From Eumeta japonica (taxonomy: Eukaryota > Arthropoda > Insecta > Lepidoptera > Psychidae): a stretch of DNA of 64,000 bases. The number at the start of each line of letters is the position of its first letter. Within the stretch, counting starts at the first letter, position 1. The position numbers and the translations under genes are program-made. Location of the stretch: assembly GCA_005406025.1 (NCBI GenBank), contig BGZK01000743.1, forward strand, positions 232,576-296,575, given 5' to 3'. Of this stretch, positions 49,032-60,400 are shown in pieces. The notes under the pieces are model-generated. The model had not been told where the DNA came from, ran no database searches, and saw nothing but the letters and a program-made list of their open reading frames with translations.

Positions 49032-50050
49032 GATAACTCGATTTCGGTAATTCCAGACACCTCGAAAAAAATTCTTCTTATTTAGCTTTATGTTAAACTA
49101 TTTTATATGTGCTATCAACTTTTCTCAAAAAGGTTTAAATTGAAAAATTTTTTTTAGTTTAGACAAAATATAGATTTTGTCGTTTAACATAAAATGTTTT
49201 TGGGTAAAAAATGGAGATTTTTCAATATTTGCGGAACGTTAGAAGTAAATGAAAGAATCTATTAATGATTTTTTAAATAAATACCTATTGTCGATTTGTT
49301 GTATTGTTTGTTAATTTTCATGTATGCAAAAATGCAAGGCATTACGCAAAAACTACAGCGTGATTTCTAATTGTAATTTCTATAAAATGTGATACTTCAG
49401 TCAGAAAAATATTCACTATTTATTTCACTGAAATCCATCCAGTCAATCAAAAAAAAAACGTTTAATATACTCATAACGCTACCCGACGCGTCGAAATGTG
49501 CAGTGGTGCAGTATGGATGCGAACAAACACGTGAAAGCAAATCTCTGTGTCTGTCCGTGTGTGGACTTATAACTCGAAGATCGCCGATGAATTTCATATG
49601 ATTTCTTTGGTGATATAGAAACAACTTTTCTGGCCAGCTTAGTAATCGTTCAGTTATTATAGATAACCTAGCGTTTTTGTAGCAACGTTCTTAATTTATC
49701 ATTTCTGTAGAAATATTTCAGCTGGACTTTTAACTCAAATTTGGCTCAATCACGCCTTTCAATGAGTAACAATGCGGTGGTATCTGCAAACAGTACAAAC
49801 TAACGAACACGCTTCTCAGGCATGTTCATTAGAATTTAATAACACTAAGTCGAGCCATCGTTACGAGCCCTCTGAATTTTGATACTCAAGTGCCATTTCA
49901 GACAGCCGAGTGCCCAGTCCTTAACCCCATTATGTCACAGTCGGGTGAGTACACCGGAAACGTCTACGCGCAATTAAAAAATTAATAGAGGTCACCATAC
50001 TGTAAACGTAGAGTGTTGTCTATGGTTGTCTACCTTGTTTCGGTTTGTGG
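49032..50050. other. Non-coding DNA with one repeat-like segment
   Basis: About 49490-49625 (tgtctgtccgtgtgtggacttataactcg) looks like a widespread lepidopteran repeat fragment. Nothing else is recognised. Confidence 0.35.
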
Positions 50051-50093
50051 AAAGATTTCCACCGCGGCATGAAATGCTGCGGTGGAAATCTTT
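50051..50093. repeat. Near-perfect 20-bp hairpin
   Basis: Arms 50051-50070 and 50074-50093 are reverse complements around GAA, with a single mismatch that would be G.U in RNA. The arms are GC-richer than the flanks. Confidence 0.9.
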
Positions 50094-51362
50094 TACATCG
50101 AACAATGTCTCTTTCGTTCATGATCCCGATACCGGTCACATTTTCGATTCCAAAGCCCACCTCCGCTCTCGGTTTATCTCGGTCTCGGGCTAGTTACACA
50201 TGCCGGTTCGCTTTCGTTACCGACCATTCACTATTCCGATTATACGTTTTTTTTTTTTATTTATTGAAAACGCAATCATAAACGATGAACGAATTTATTA
50301 CGATTGGCAAGAGCTTCTCATTAAATAATAATCAAGGTAACAGCTTTTTACTTACTTGCAAAACTCCTTCAATTTCTATGCGTGTTTCGTATTTATGTTG
50401 AATACATCCCTGACTAATCAGATAACTTCTCTGTTTATATATCAACCCTTAAATCATTAAACAAGTATTTTTGTGTTAGTTATTTTCGTATTGTACCCAA
50501 AACAATATTCCAAAATATCTTGAAAAGATAGTTCCTGTTCACCAAATAAACTGTTTCACTCCTCCCCATGTTCTAGAAGAGCAATAATTACTCTCACTTA
50601 CATTCTTAAAATTATGAAATGCGTGTTATTTTATTTCTTTTGAAAAGTGTATTTAGATTGTGTCATCGCCATCGTCGTAACTTAAAACTTTCGTTTGTTT
50701 ATTGGTTTTTACAAATCAGTCGTAATGTCAAGAGGAGTAATATTAAAATATCATAATTTGTAAATTAAAATTATTAACATTTGTCTACATTTTACTATTT
50801 TTAAGATACAATGTTAATTCATGGATACGGTTGACAAGTCGATAACGCGAACTCATATCATTTCACTCATTTTAAAATTGTCCAACACAATTAAAACAGT
50901 TTTCACAAGAACTGCAATAGCATGTCGGTGACGCAAATTCATACAATTTTCTCTTACCAAAAAACTCTCAACGTGCCTAAACAAGTTTTTCACTTCAAAA
51001 AGATTCTTTACGCTAACTTTACCATTAACTTTCACCCTTTTAAGAATGAAACTTTAAATTATTGCTCCTCGGTTGCGCCTTTAGAATACCTATGAAGTAC
51101 TTCTTCCGAAGCAGATGTTTAATATCCGGTCTGCACTTTAAACATCTTATCTCACAAAATCAAATGTTAATCTATAAATCATTGAAAATATAATAAAACT
51201 GCAACTTTGTTAACCACTTTTTTTTACAAACGCATTATTTATTATTGTTTGTTATGAAAATAGTTAACTTTCAATTACAAAATTAAATATACCATAAGAT
51301 ATAAGACAAAATATAAGAGATAACTTAATAAGAAAACAGTAACTAAAAAACTTATCATCCCA
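50094..51362. other. Non-coding DNA, no supported gene
   Basis: AT-rich. Frames at 50045-50281 and 50853-51035 (minus) match no family. Confidence 0.35.
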
Positions 51363-53780
51363 GATCAGACGCTTGCCTACAACATGCATTAACATGCAGC
51401 ATGCGACCCATCGCTGACCCTCGAATCTGCCTCTTCACTAAGAATCTCTATCCAAAGATTTGAATATTGATTTGAGAAGATTGATAGATATCAAACACCT
51501 AAGCAGCTTTTAATTTTAAAATTATCTTTAAACGTATTAAAAACAACTGACAAATGCGGACACAACTTCGTTAAGTAAAATGCTGTCATGCAATGGTCAA
51601 AGGGGACGAAAGTATCCTTACCAGCAGCCACAGACCGCTACCAATAGTTTTTTTTTTGTAATTCTCCCTGTGCGAAGGGATAGGAGGGGGAAAACGCGTT
51701 ATGGGCAGTCCGTGCGCCCGGGCGTACGGAGTTAGTCCGACTCACACGGACTAAAAACCCCCTGAAACATTAAGACGCCTGCCGTTAGCCCGTATGCTTT
51801 TACAGCTTCGTCTGAAGCGGCCAGAAGGCACTGGAGGTGCCAACGTCGTGAAAGGTCGTTGAAACCCTTCCGGATTACCACGACGTAATAACGTCGTAGA
51901 TGAGGATGGTGCCCCGGCAATAGGCATAAGAACTAAATTAAAATCTATTACATTGTGTAACAGATTAACTAACAGAAGACGCTTGTAAAAGCGAGTAGTG
52001 GAGGGGATGGCAAAACTATGAAAGGCGGTTAAAACTAATGGTTCCGATGGAGGAATGTAAGCCCTTAAAACGCTGACTTTAAATTTAAAGCATGACCTAT
52101 TATTGTTACGTAAAGACGTAACGTAACATAATTAAATTTAATTGAATTAAATTCGAAATTGGATCGTGCACCGATAACAGAGTTTGACCGCTGGCCTCTG
52201 AGCTAGTCCACCCCCAAAGACTGCTACTGGTCGACAAATGCGGTTGCCCTCACGTGATCAATAATAATCCTTTATGTTTGTAAAACTAACGAAATAACTA
52301 ACTGAAATGAGATCGGTGTTGGAGCGTGATCCTGCGGGAGCGCACCCTAGACGCAGAAACCGGGCGCGGGCTTGGCGTGCAGACGGGCAGTAAATCGGAG
52401 TGAACACTCGGGACGAACGCTCGTGACTGACTGTCGACTCACGGTGAACACTTCGCGGTACCACGCTCGCTCATCGCTCACGCTCGAAGCCCGATAATCC
52501 GAAACGCGGCTCAAAGAAACACTACATACACAGTAACACACTAATCTAAACGGTGGTCCAGGGGACTCGACCGAAGGTGACCGATCGCGACCGAGGAATA
52601 AAGCCTGACTGACCAGCGACTGACTGAACACCAATAGACATGTCAATTGTCACAGACTAACATCACCAACCATTACCCAAAAAGTTACAGGCAAGCGTCC
52701 AATAATGGCGATTTACAAATGTTCATTTGGTCATTGAGCATATTCTTATTGTCTTTACATTTTAAAATTTCGAAAGATTCCAAAACACTTAAACGTAACC
52801 CCTTCTCACACACATGCAAAACATCAAAATTATGATCGTTACTGAGCTTCTGATCGGTTTCTATTAAATGTTTAGCAACATGGGATCTGTCTGATTTATT
52901 ATTTCTATAGGCTGAAATGTACTATTTGTATCTAGTTTCAAAACGTCCGGTTTGTTTCATATATACCGATTGTAATTTTCTCTGAAATTATACCTTAATA
53001 TGTCAACTAGCTATATATTTCTTTTGGTCTTTTGATTGTGTTATAGATACTGTTCCTTATATTACTTTTTTGCTTTTTATTAATAAGTCCATCAATACAT
53101 TTTTTACTGTATCCGTTTGCCAATGCTATAATGTATTGGTATTTAATTCCATTAAAAAATTCTGATTGTTCAGGGATATGATGAATAACCGATGTATCAT
53201 AGATTTGTATGCCGCCAATTTGTGTTGCCATGGATGACAAGAAAAAATAAGTATTGTAGTATCTATGCAAGTGGGTTTTCTGTGTATTTTAAATTAATGT
53301 CTACCATTTTTTCTAGTTAAGGTCAAATCTAAAAAACATATTGAATTGTTTGTTTTTTCCTTGAGTTTAAATTGGATTTTGGGGGTGTATATTCTTAATG
53401 TAATTTTGAAACAGTTCGAATTCTGTCAAATTACCCAGCCAACATATGATAATATAGTCCACATATCTAAAATAATACAGGATATTATTATTGTTTGCTA
53501 TGTGCTCAAATTCGAATTCATCTATAAAAATTTCGGCCATTAATGAGCTGAAAGGTGAACCCATAACTAGACCGTCTTTTTGTATATAAAATTGATTATT
53601 ATAACGGAAATAATTTTTAGTCATGCACAATCCCATTTATTTTAAGATATTGTCCTTCTCGCCTGGATGTAGTTCATGTTTTTCTAACTTATATTTTATA
53701 ATTGTTAAACATAATCTAATTTGTTATATTAGTAACAAACTACCTACGTCGAATGAGATAAAGAGAAATTTTAGCCTTTA
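51363..53780 (-). mobile_element. Penelope-like element, copy 2, interrupted by an insertion
   Basis: Minus strand, right to left. Polymerase with NYFRYNNQFYIQKDGLVMGS and FSSLMAEIFIDEF and YYFRYVDYIIICWLGN (53636-53367; the catalytic box reads YVDY where Penelope-type enzymes have YVDD). The thumb/linker (53270-53007) has GYSKKCIDGLINKK. A GIY-YIG-domain C-terminus (about 52960-52690) has AYRNNKSDRSHVAKHLIETD and HVCEKGLRLSVLESF, ending DACL-stop. The 3' UTR runs to 52638, is split by 51648-52629, and resumes to 51363. The N-terminal part is missing. Frame breaks make it inactive. Confidence 0.8.
51648..52629 (-). mobile_element. Short LINE-derived insertion with poly(A) and 8-bp target duplication
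   Basis: ACCAATAG is present at 51640-51647 and at 52630-52637. Removing one copy and the 982 bases between restores the Penelope-like 3' UTR seen at 54.0 kb. The insert has an oligo(T) at its left end (poly(A) on the minus strand), a GC-rich right end (5' end on the minus strand, starting with TCAGTCAGTCGCTGGTCAGT) and no long ORF. It fits an internally deleted, non-autonomous LINE or long SINE. Confidence 0.8.
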
Positions 53781-54435
53781 AACATAATAAATCAGACGGA
53801 TCCCATTTTGCTAAATATTTAATTATAACCGGTCATATGCTCAATAACGATCATAATTTCGATTTTTTTGCATGTGTGTGAGAAGGGGTTACATTTAAAT
53901 GCTTTGCAATCTGTAGAAATTTTAACAAGTAAATTTAATAAGAATATGCTCAATGACCAAATTAACATTTTTAAATCGCCATTATTGGATGCTCGCCTAT
54001 AAATATTTTGGTAGTAGTTGGTGATGGTTAGTCTGTGACAATTGACAGGCATATCTATTTGTGGTGGTCTGTGGCTGCTGGTAAAGATGCTTTCGTTACC
54101 CTCTGACCATTGCATGACAGCGTTTCACTTAACGAGGTTGTGTCCGCATTTGTGGGTTGTTTTTAACACTTATTACACCCTGGTGGATGTGACTGTTTGC
54201 AAGTTCCTGAGGATGTGCCTGATTGGCATGAAACGTACGTAGAAATTAACATTATATCGATTAGCGGACTAAGATAATTTTAAAATTAACACTTGCTTAG
54301 TTGTTTGGTATCTGTCAATCCTCTTTCGAATCAATATTCAATTCTTTGAATAGAGATTCGCAGTGGAGAGACAGATTCGAGGGTCAGCGATGGGTTTCAT
54401 GCTTCATGTTAATGCATGTTGCAGGCAAGCGTCTA
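53781..54435 (+). mobile_element. Penelope-like element 3' end, copy 3
   Basis: Plus strand. It starts inside the GIY-YIG-bearing C-terminus (AATAAATCAGACGGATCCCA.. encoding NKSDGSHFAKYLI) and runs through the 3' UTR to gcaggcaagcgtct. It abuts copy 2 in the opposite orientation at about 53780, both truncated there, giving a head-to-head arrangement. Confidence 0.75.
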
Positions 54436-55377
54436 TTATGAATATCCGCGAAATAACACCTCGCATAATCGAACATCCCAGATTAGTTTATAAGTAAAAA
54501 AATTACTTATAAACACAGGTTTTACATATTCTTCTTTTGTTTTGTTGGGTGTATTGAGTTTTTTTGTTATGATGTTCAAATGTTCCTTGAAACTGCAACA
54601 TGCTTCAATCAACATAAAGTCTATATTCATGGGCAAGCATGTCCGGCGGACAGAAAGAGATAAATACAAAGAATTTTAATGCACTGCTATGTTTTTTTTA
54701 CTAGCATGACTCTATCTCTCTCTGCCCACATAACACGCTAGCCCGTAAATATTTGTTATGCCACTGACACCATCTTTATTTTTCAAAATAAGTACTGCTT
54801 GTAATTATGTGTTCAATGGCTTTGTACGAAGAAACCAAGCTAAAATACCTTTAAATGATAGTCAAAACACTATAGTTTATTAATGGCGTTTCTCAATTAC
54901 TTATGTACAAGGTGCAGGCCGAAGCTCCTTATATTCCTGAAACGTTTTCTTTCAAATCTCTAGTTTTAAGGCTGTTTGGTTGGTCTATTAGCAAATCAAA
55001 CATCACATGTATACTTACCTGCAGTTTCATTTTCCAAAGCAAGGACCCGGGTTGTCCTTTAACAGGTAATTTTCAGAATGACCCTTCTTACTTTCAATAG
55101 GTACATGCTGCATTAAATTTGAACACTAAACTCTTTTCAAGCGATAATTGAGTTTTCATCTAAGCCACGCCTAAGGATGCTCGTGACCCCGCCAAAACCT
55201 AGGACGTGCTGTACGTTATCGAGGATGGTCATATCTTCCTACGAGAGGGATCAGCTTTAGAACTGGATATAGTCATCAAGATCGGGAAATAAAACTTTCC
55301 GATCTTTCCAGAAATTCTGGAAGCTTTTGCAAAAAGAAGAAGAATAAAGATACTGCAGGTTCTTAGTGCAAATTTTA
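54436..55377. other. Non-coding DNA, no supported gene
   Basis: A minus-strand frame at 54436-54669 and a plus-strand frame at 54903-55100 have no domain match or splice support. Confidence 0.35.
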
Positions 55378-55900
55378 AATATAAAATAATCATATTCAAA
55401 TTCAAAATATCTTTATCTCATACATAGCCAAAACAAATACAAAACCTTTAAGGACGATACAGCTCGGTAAGAAGTCGAGCTACTTATGCCCACGGATATT
55501 TGTTTTCTAAATATTAAGAAATTGTATAATACTCTTTTTTACTAAGTGATTGTTTACTAACACTCTTAAATTTATATAGGGGTAAATCTTATATATCTAG
55601 AGGAACCTTATTGAGTATGCGCACACAGAGCCCTCTAAATGAAATCTATATTTTTTTACATATAATAAATTTTCATAAATGAATTAAGATGCCAGGGTTA
55701 GGATTCCAATTTCCTTAACCTTATTTCTAAGAGATGCACGAGGTCCGAGCTTGTAAATTGCGCGAACGGCCCGCACCTGCAGCACGAAAATTCTCTGAAC
55801 ATCCGCGGCGTCTCCCCAGAGCAAGTTGGCATACGACATTAGGCTGTGGAAACAGCCAAAATAAACTAATTTAGCAGTTTCAACGTCTGATAAATCAAAT
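55378..55900 (-). mobile_element. Jockey-like LINE 3' end, copy 3
   Basis: Starts at the attcaaattcaaaatatc tail, then repeats the words of 13260-13830 (ccaaaacaaatacaa, gagctacttatgcccacgga, gagatgcacgaggtccgagc, catacgacattaggctgtgg). A short deletion near 55650 removes about 100 bases relative to copy 1. 5'-truncated. Confidence 0.85.
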
Positions 55901-57401
55901 ATAAATAAAAATATAATAAAATGATTTATTTCACAAATAATTATACATGCGTAGATATAATAAAGAAAAAAATCATTTGTTTACGTTACATATTCAAGTT
56001 TGGATCATAGATATATAGATATGTCTATATATAATTGTGATAATAATAATGCTTTTATTGCCGCACTTACGAATATAGATTAATTTGGGTACATTATCCT
56101 AAGAGCAGCATAAAAATATAAAAGAGGAAAATTATGTCCGAAAAATTTCTTTACCATGACAAATTGAGAGTAAATAACAACTCAAACGCTGGGAATACAT
56201 TGTTTTATACAAACATAACTAAAGCATGACGCTTAAAGCATGAAACATAATTCTATATTCTGTCTGTCGCGTAAACACCCACCAAAATGCAAATTTCTGC
56301 TTAAAGAATTTTCTTATAAAGAAGTAAAATCCGAAATAAAAGTTTGTACAAAGATTCCCTTATTTTAAAATAAAAACGAAATAAATATTTATGCACCTGA
56401 CTTCAACATTTGTTTTAATTAAAAAAAAAAAAAAAAAAAAATTTTGAGGCGTAAGGTATATTGGAGTTGATATAATTATTATAGATATTTGTAGCCAATG
56501 TCACATATTTTTTAAATATTGCAAAACGTGTTCTCAAATCTTCAATAAAAAAGAAAATTTAATAAAGAAATTTCAAACTTATTTGAAAATCTAACTTCCG
56601 AAGGACACTGCAAAATTTCAGTGGGATACTCTTGTTCCTTAAAGAGTACCCTCGTGAGGAAGCCTGCTCTGACTGACCACCAGTCACTGTTTAAGAATTA
56701 TCAACAATAAAAGTATATGTAGATTCAATGCGGTGTTGGCATTGTATTCTCATCATCTGACGAGATATATGATGGGATGTATATGTATCTACAGTGGGGA
56801 TTAACATTAAACTGTATATTTTCACGACCAAACGTCTGACGAGGTGAGCATATAAAACTTTGTAAAATAAAAGTGTCAACACTGTGAGACAATATTAGAT
56901 TAAAGAAGAAACTCTTTATGTTTTACTAATACATTTCGAAGTGAAATTCGATATGGATACTTCTTTCAATATAAGTGAATACTATAAATAATTTATAAAA
57001 ATTATAAGAACAAAAAAATAAAACATGACAAAAGTGACGTTCCTAGGCAGCAAATAAAATGTGTACATTAACGAAACTAAGTTTAGCAATGACACGAAAA
57101 TAAACTTGAGACCTCAAAAAAAAAAATGTAAAAACATTAGTATTGTTCCAAAAAGAATGTAATTTTCAAAACATATTTGAAAAAAGATACTTCCAAAAAC
57201 AACTAATTTTCTTGTGATTAAAATCTTATGATAAACATTTAAGCGGCAAATAGAAATTCTAATATTCAATTATCTGCTATAAGTTTTCGCCATATTGAGG
57301 GCACTTTGGACATTAAGAAGCTATTGGATCGAAAAACTAGAAGAACCGCAAGAAGTCAAGAAATAGAAAGAACTCTTGTCCTGGTGCATCAGAAGTGAAC
57401 G
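55901..57401. other. Non-coding DNA, no supported gene
   Basis: AT-rich, with an A-run at 56421-56440. No gene recognised. Confidence 0.4.
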
Positions 57402-57459
57402 ATGATGACAACACAAGGGTCTTCTAGGAAGCTGGATACAAAAGACGAAAAACCTAAAG
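57402..57459 (+). CDS. Tentative first coding exon
   Basis: Two adjacent ATGs at 57402 and 57405, then a charged peptide (MMTTQGSSRKLDTKDEKPK) ending in phase 1 at a weak donor (aaag|gtttgc). Phase fits the exon at 59754 (g + gt = Gly). There is no direct homology support, and other exons could lie between. Confidence 0.35.
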
Positions 57460-60400
57460 GTTTGCATGTATATATATTTAGTAATAAACAAAATAGGTCC
57501 TGCATTGGCAACATCAACTGCCTGACGAGAGCTGTAAATTCTTATAACGAATTTAGGGAGAAATCCAAGAATATAAATTACATTAAAACTTAGGCTAGTA
57601 CACTGTAACCGAGTGCACGTTAGAAACAATATAAAAAGCACCTACATCGCTCAAATTCATAAGCGTGAAATCAGAAATTTTTAATAGATGTTAAATAAGC
57701 TTACAAATACATTTTTCCTCAAAGGAAAATAATGAGATACTCCAATAACTACTTGAAAAAAAATATACAGTAAAGGATAACGTTCTTGATAAATATAATA
57801 AAAGCAGCGAAAGCACTAAATGACTTTATCGCCGTTTTTTGTACTCAGAACAGTGAAATTTCTCAAATTAAAACACGTAGAAGTAGTAACTATATATAAT
57901 AACCATAACGTACCTAGTATAGTGTAGAAGCTTATATTAAATAAGTATACTCGAATTTCAATTAAACAGGTTCGATATATAGTTCAGACTGAAAACTAAG
58001 TCACTGCGGGCCTAGCATGACACATGCCTGCCCTAGAAAAAAGTCTCCTTATAAGGCTTCATGCATTACGCTACCCGAAAAGCATAGTCTTAAAGAGAGA
58101 GAGAGCTAGATAGATTCTTCTCTAAGACTTCGTGCTGAATACGCTAGAAGAAATTTAAAAAGAGTTATCAAATTCAATAGTCACAATCGAATAAACGGAA
58201 ATAAAAATATTTGAACGATTCCAGTGATGGTATATGCACACAAAACGTAGTGACTTATCATTGGTCCCGTCAACACTTTTAACGTTACTCAATTCGACAG
58301 AAGTACTTATTCTTGGAATTTCTATGGGAAACTAAATACGAAACAAACAACTTCGCAGAAGATACAAACTGAGTGGCTCATAGCTCACCACTATAACGAG
58401 CTGAACTGACTGTGACATCACTTGTAGAATTCATAACCACAGAAGATAAATTATCCCAATTGGCGAGCAAGAATTCAAGTTATGTGTGTTAGAGTCTCTG
58501 GCCAAGTTGGCTGCAGCATGGAAAAGAAACGGGACGATCGAAATACCACACTCTCACAGACTACAAATGTGAAGTAACAGCTTCCGCTGTTTCGTTTCGT
58601 CCAGTGAGCGAGAGTTCCAAAGTTTCACTACTCCTTCCATTAATTGTCCGTCCTTCACATATCCTATTCCTGTTCATGAGCCGACAACACACTAGTGACT
58701 CCTCTGGGCTTCCGAGCGTCCACGAGCGGCGATGATCAACCACTCTCTGGAGTCTCGAAACCCCTTTCCTCTCAAAACCTTTGAAGATGCTATGAAAAAA
58801 CACATAAACTTCACTATTATATAGACAAACAATTTGATTAGAATCGTGGACATCATTGCTTTACATTAGTATCACAAAACTAATGATCTTGAAAATTTAT
58901 ATACTGTAAAGAAATAATGAATGCATATATTTTGTAATGAAAATTTCTTGAAGATATTGCCATAATGACGTTGTTGGTTTAGGGTTGTTAAATTATTTAG
59001 GTGCAAGTGATCTGTGACGTAGAACAGGACAACACACTTAACACTTAAAGAGTTTTACTGATATAAACACACAACACTATATAGCGAATAGTTCAGGAGT
59101 ACCGTTTACACAGTACTATAGGGCGATTATTAAACATAAAATAAACGATATTATAAAATATATTTAAGCAGCCAGACGTCACGTCCATAAAGAAACTGCA
59201 AGTCGTCGTACGTCGGAGTTGCTGGTAGATCGCACCTCTCTTCACATGGTACGCAACGTAAAACATAATTGTTACGGGAGTGCGCGTTGCCGGTAACACC
59301 GACAAAATATTTTTTTATTATTATTTTTAACTATAGTTCTATTTATAAAGCAATTAAAATTTTGTTTGATAAATAATATGTGGTGTGAATGTATGTATTA
59401 ATGTAAAAATATGATTTTTTATAAATAAATTTAGCTGAACAGCCCACATTGGAAATAACCTTTCAAATGACAATTATATGTTTTAATCCACCAATAATTC
59501 AATTTGTATTTATGTCTTTCTGATATAAAAAAATGTAAGAAAAAATTAGAATTCGATTTTATGCAAATTTCATTTTATAAAAAAAAAATCAATAATATCT
59601 GTAACAGCAAATGGATCTGGTAATCATAGAAAATTATCGTGATATGCAGCTATATTTTTAAGCATGACTATAGCCCATTAATTTGCAAGTTTTGTAGACG
59701 TAGTATAAATATATGTTTATTCGAGCGCTCAAGGTACATCCTTACTCGTTCAGGTCAAAGGGACATGCGCGGCTGGCTGGTGCTTAATGACGGTACCCAG
59801 TATCTTTCAGCTCACCATTCAATATTCTGGAATAAGTTCTCACAGGCACCCTTGGGATTCCAGGTATGGATATGTATGTTTCAGCGATAGCGTTAAGTAG
59901 ACGTTATTCCAGGCTTATTTTATTTTTATTCTCTTTATTTACAGTCCAAGATAACAGGCCATTAATTCAAAATTTGAGATAAATACTTGGATTTTTGATA
60001 TGTTACTTTGCGAGGTGTAAAAATTAACTTTTACTTAAAGTTTTTTTTAATCCTTACCGTTTTCCCAGTATTCAAGAAAAAAGTTTAATTTTTTTTCTTT
60101 TCGCTTCTCGGGGATAATTAAAAAAAAACTTACATGGTTCATTTTTACGCCTTTAAAGTAATATTTATCAAAAATTCAAGATTTTTATCTCAAATTTCTA
60201 TTTAATGACCTATTTCCTTGGACTGTGAATAAATAAAATAAAAATAAAATAAGCCTAGAATGACGTCTACTTAATTTATTCAAAAACATTACGAATTCGT
60301 GAAAACCTTTTTCCAATTTATATATCCATTTGCAAAACGCTAAGCTTTAAAATGCTAATTTTTGTTAGGTCAAGTATATCAAATAACCCCATACCAAGTA

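Noticed and set aside
57321..57641. 106-codon minus-strand ORF
   Set aside because: Phe/Leu/Cys-rich reading of AT-rich DNA with no domain; it overlaps the tentative first exon of the downstream gene.
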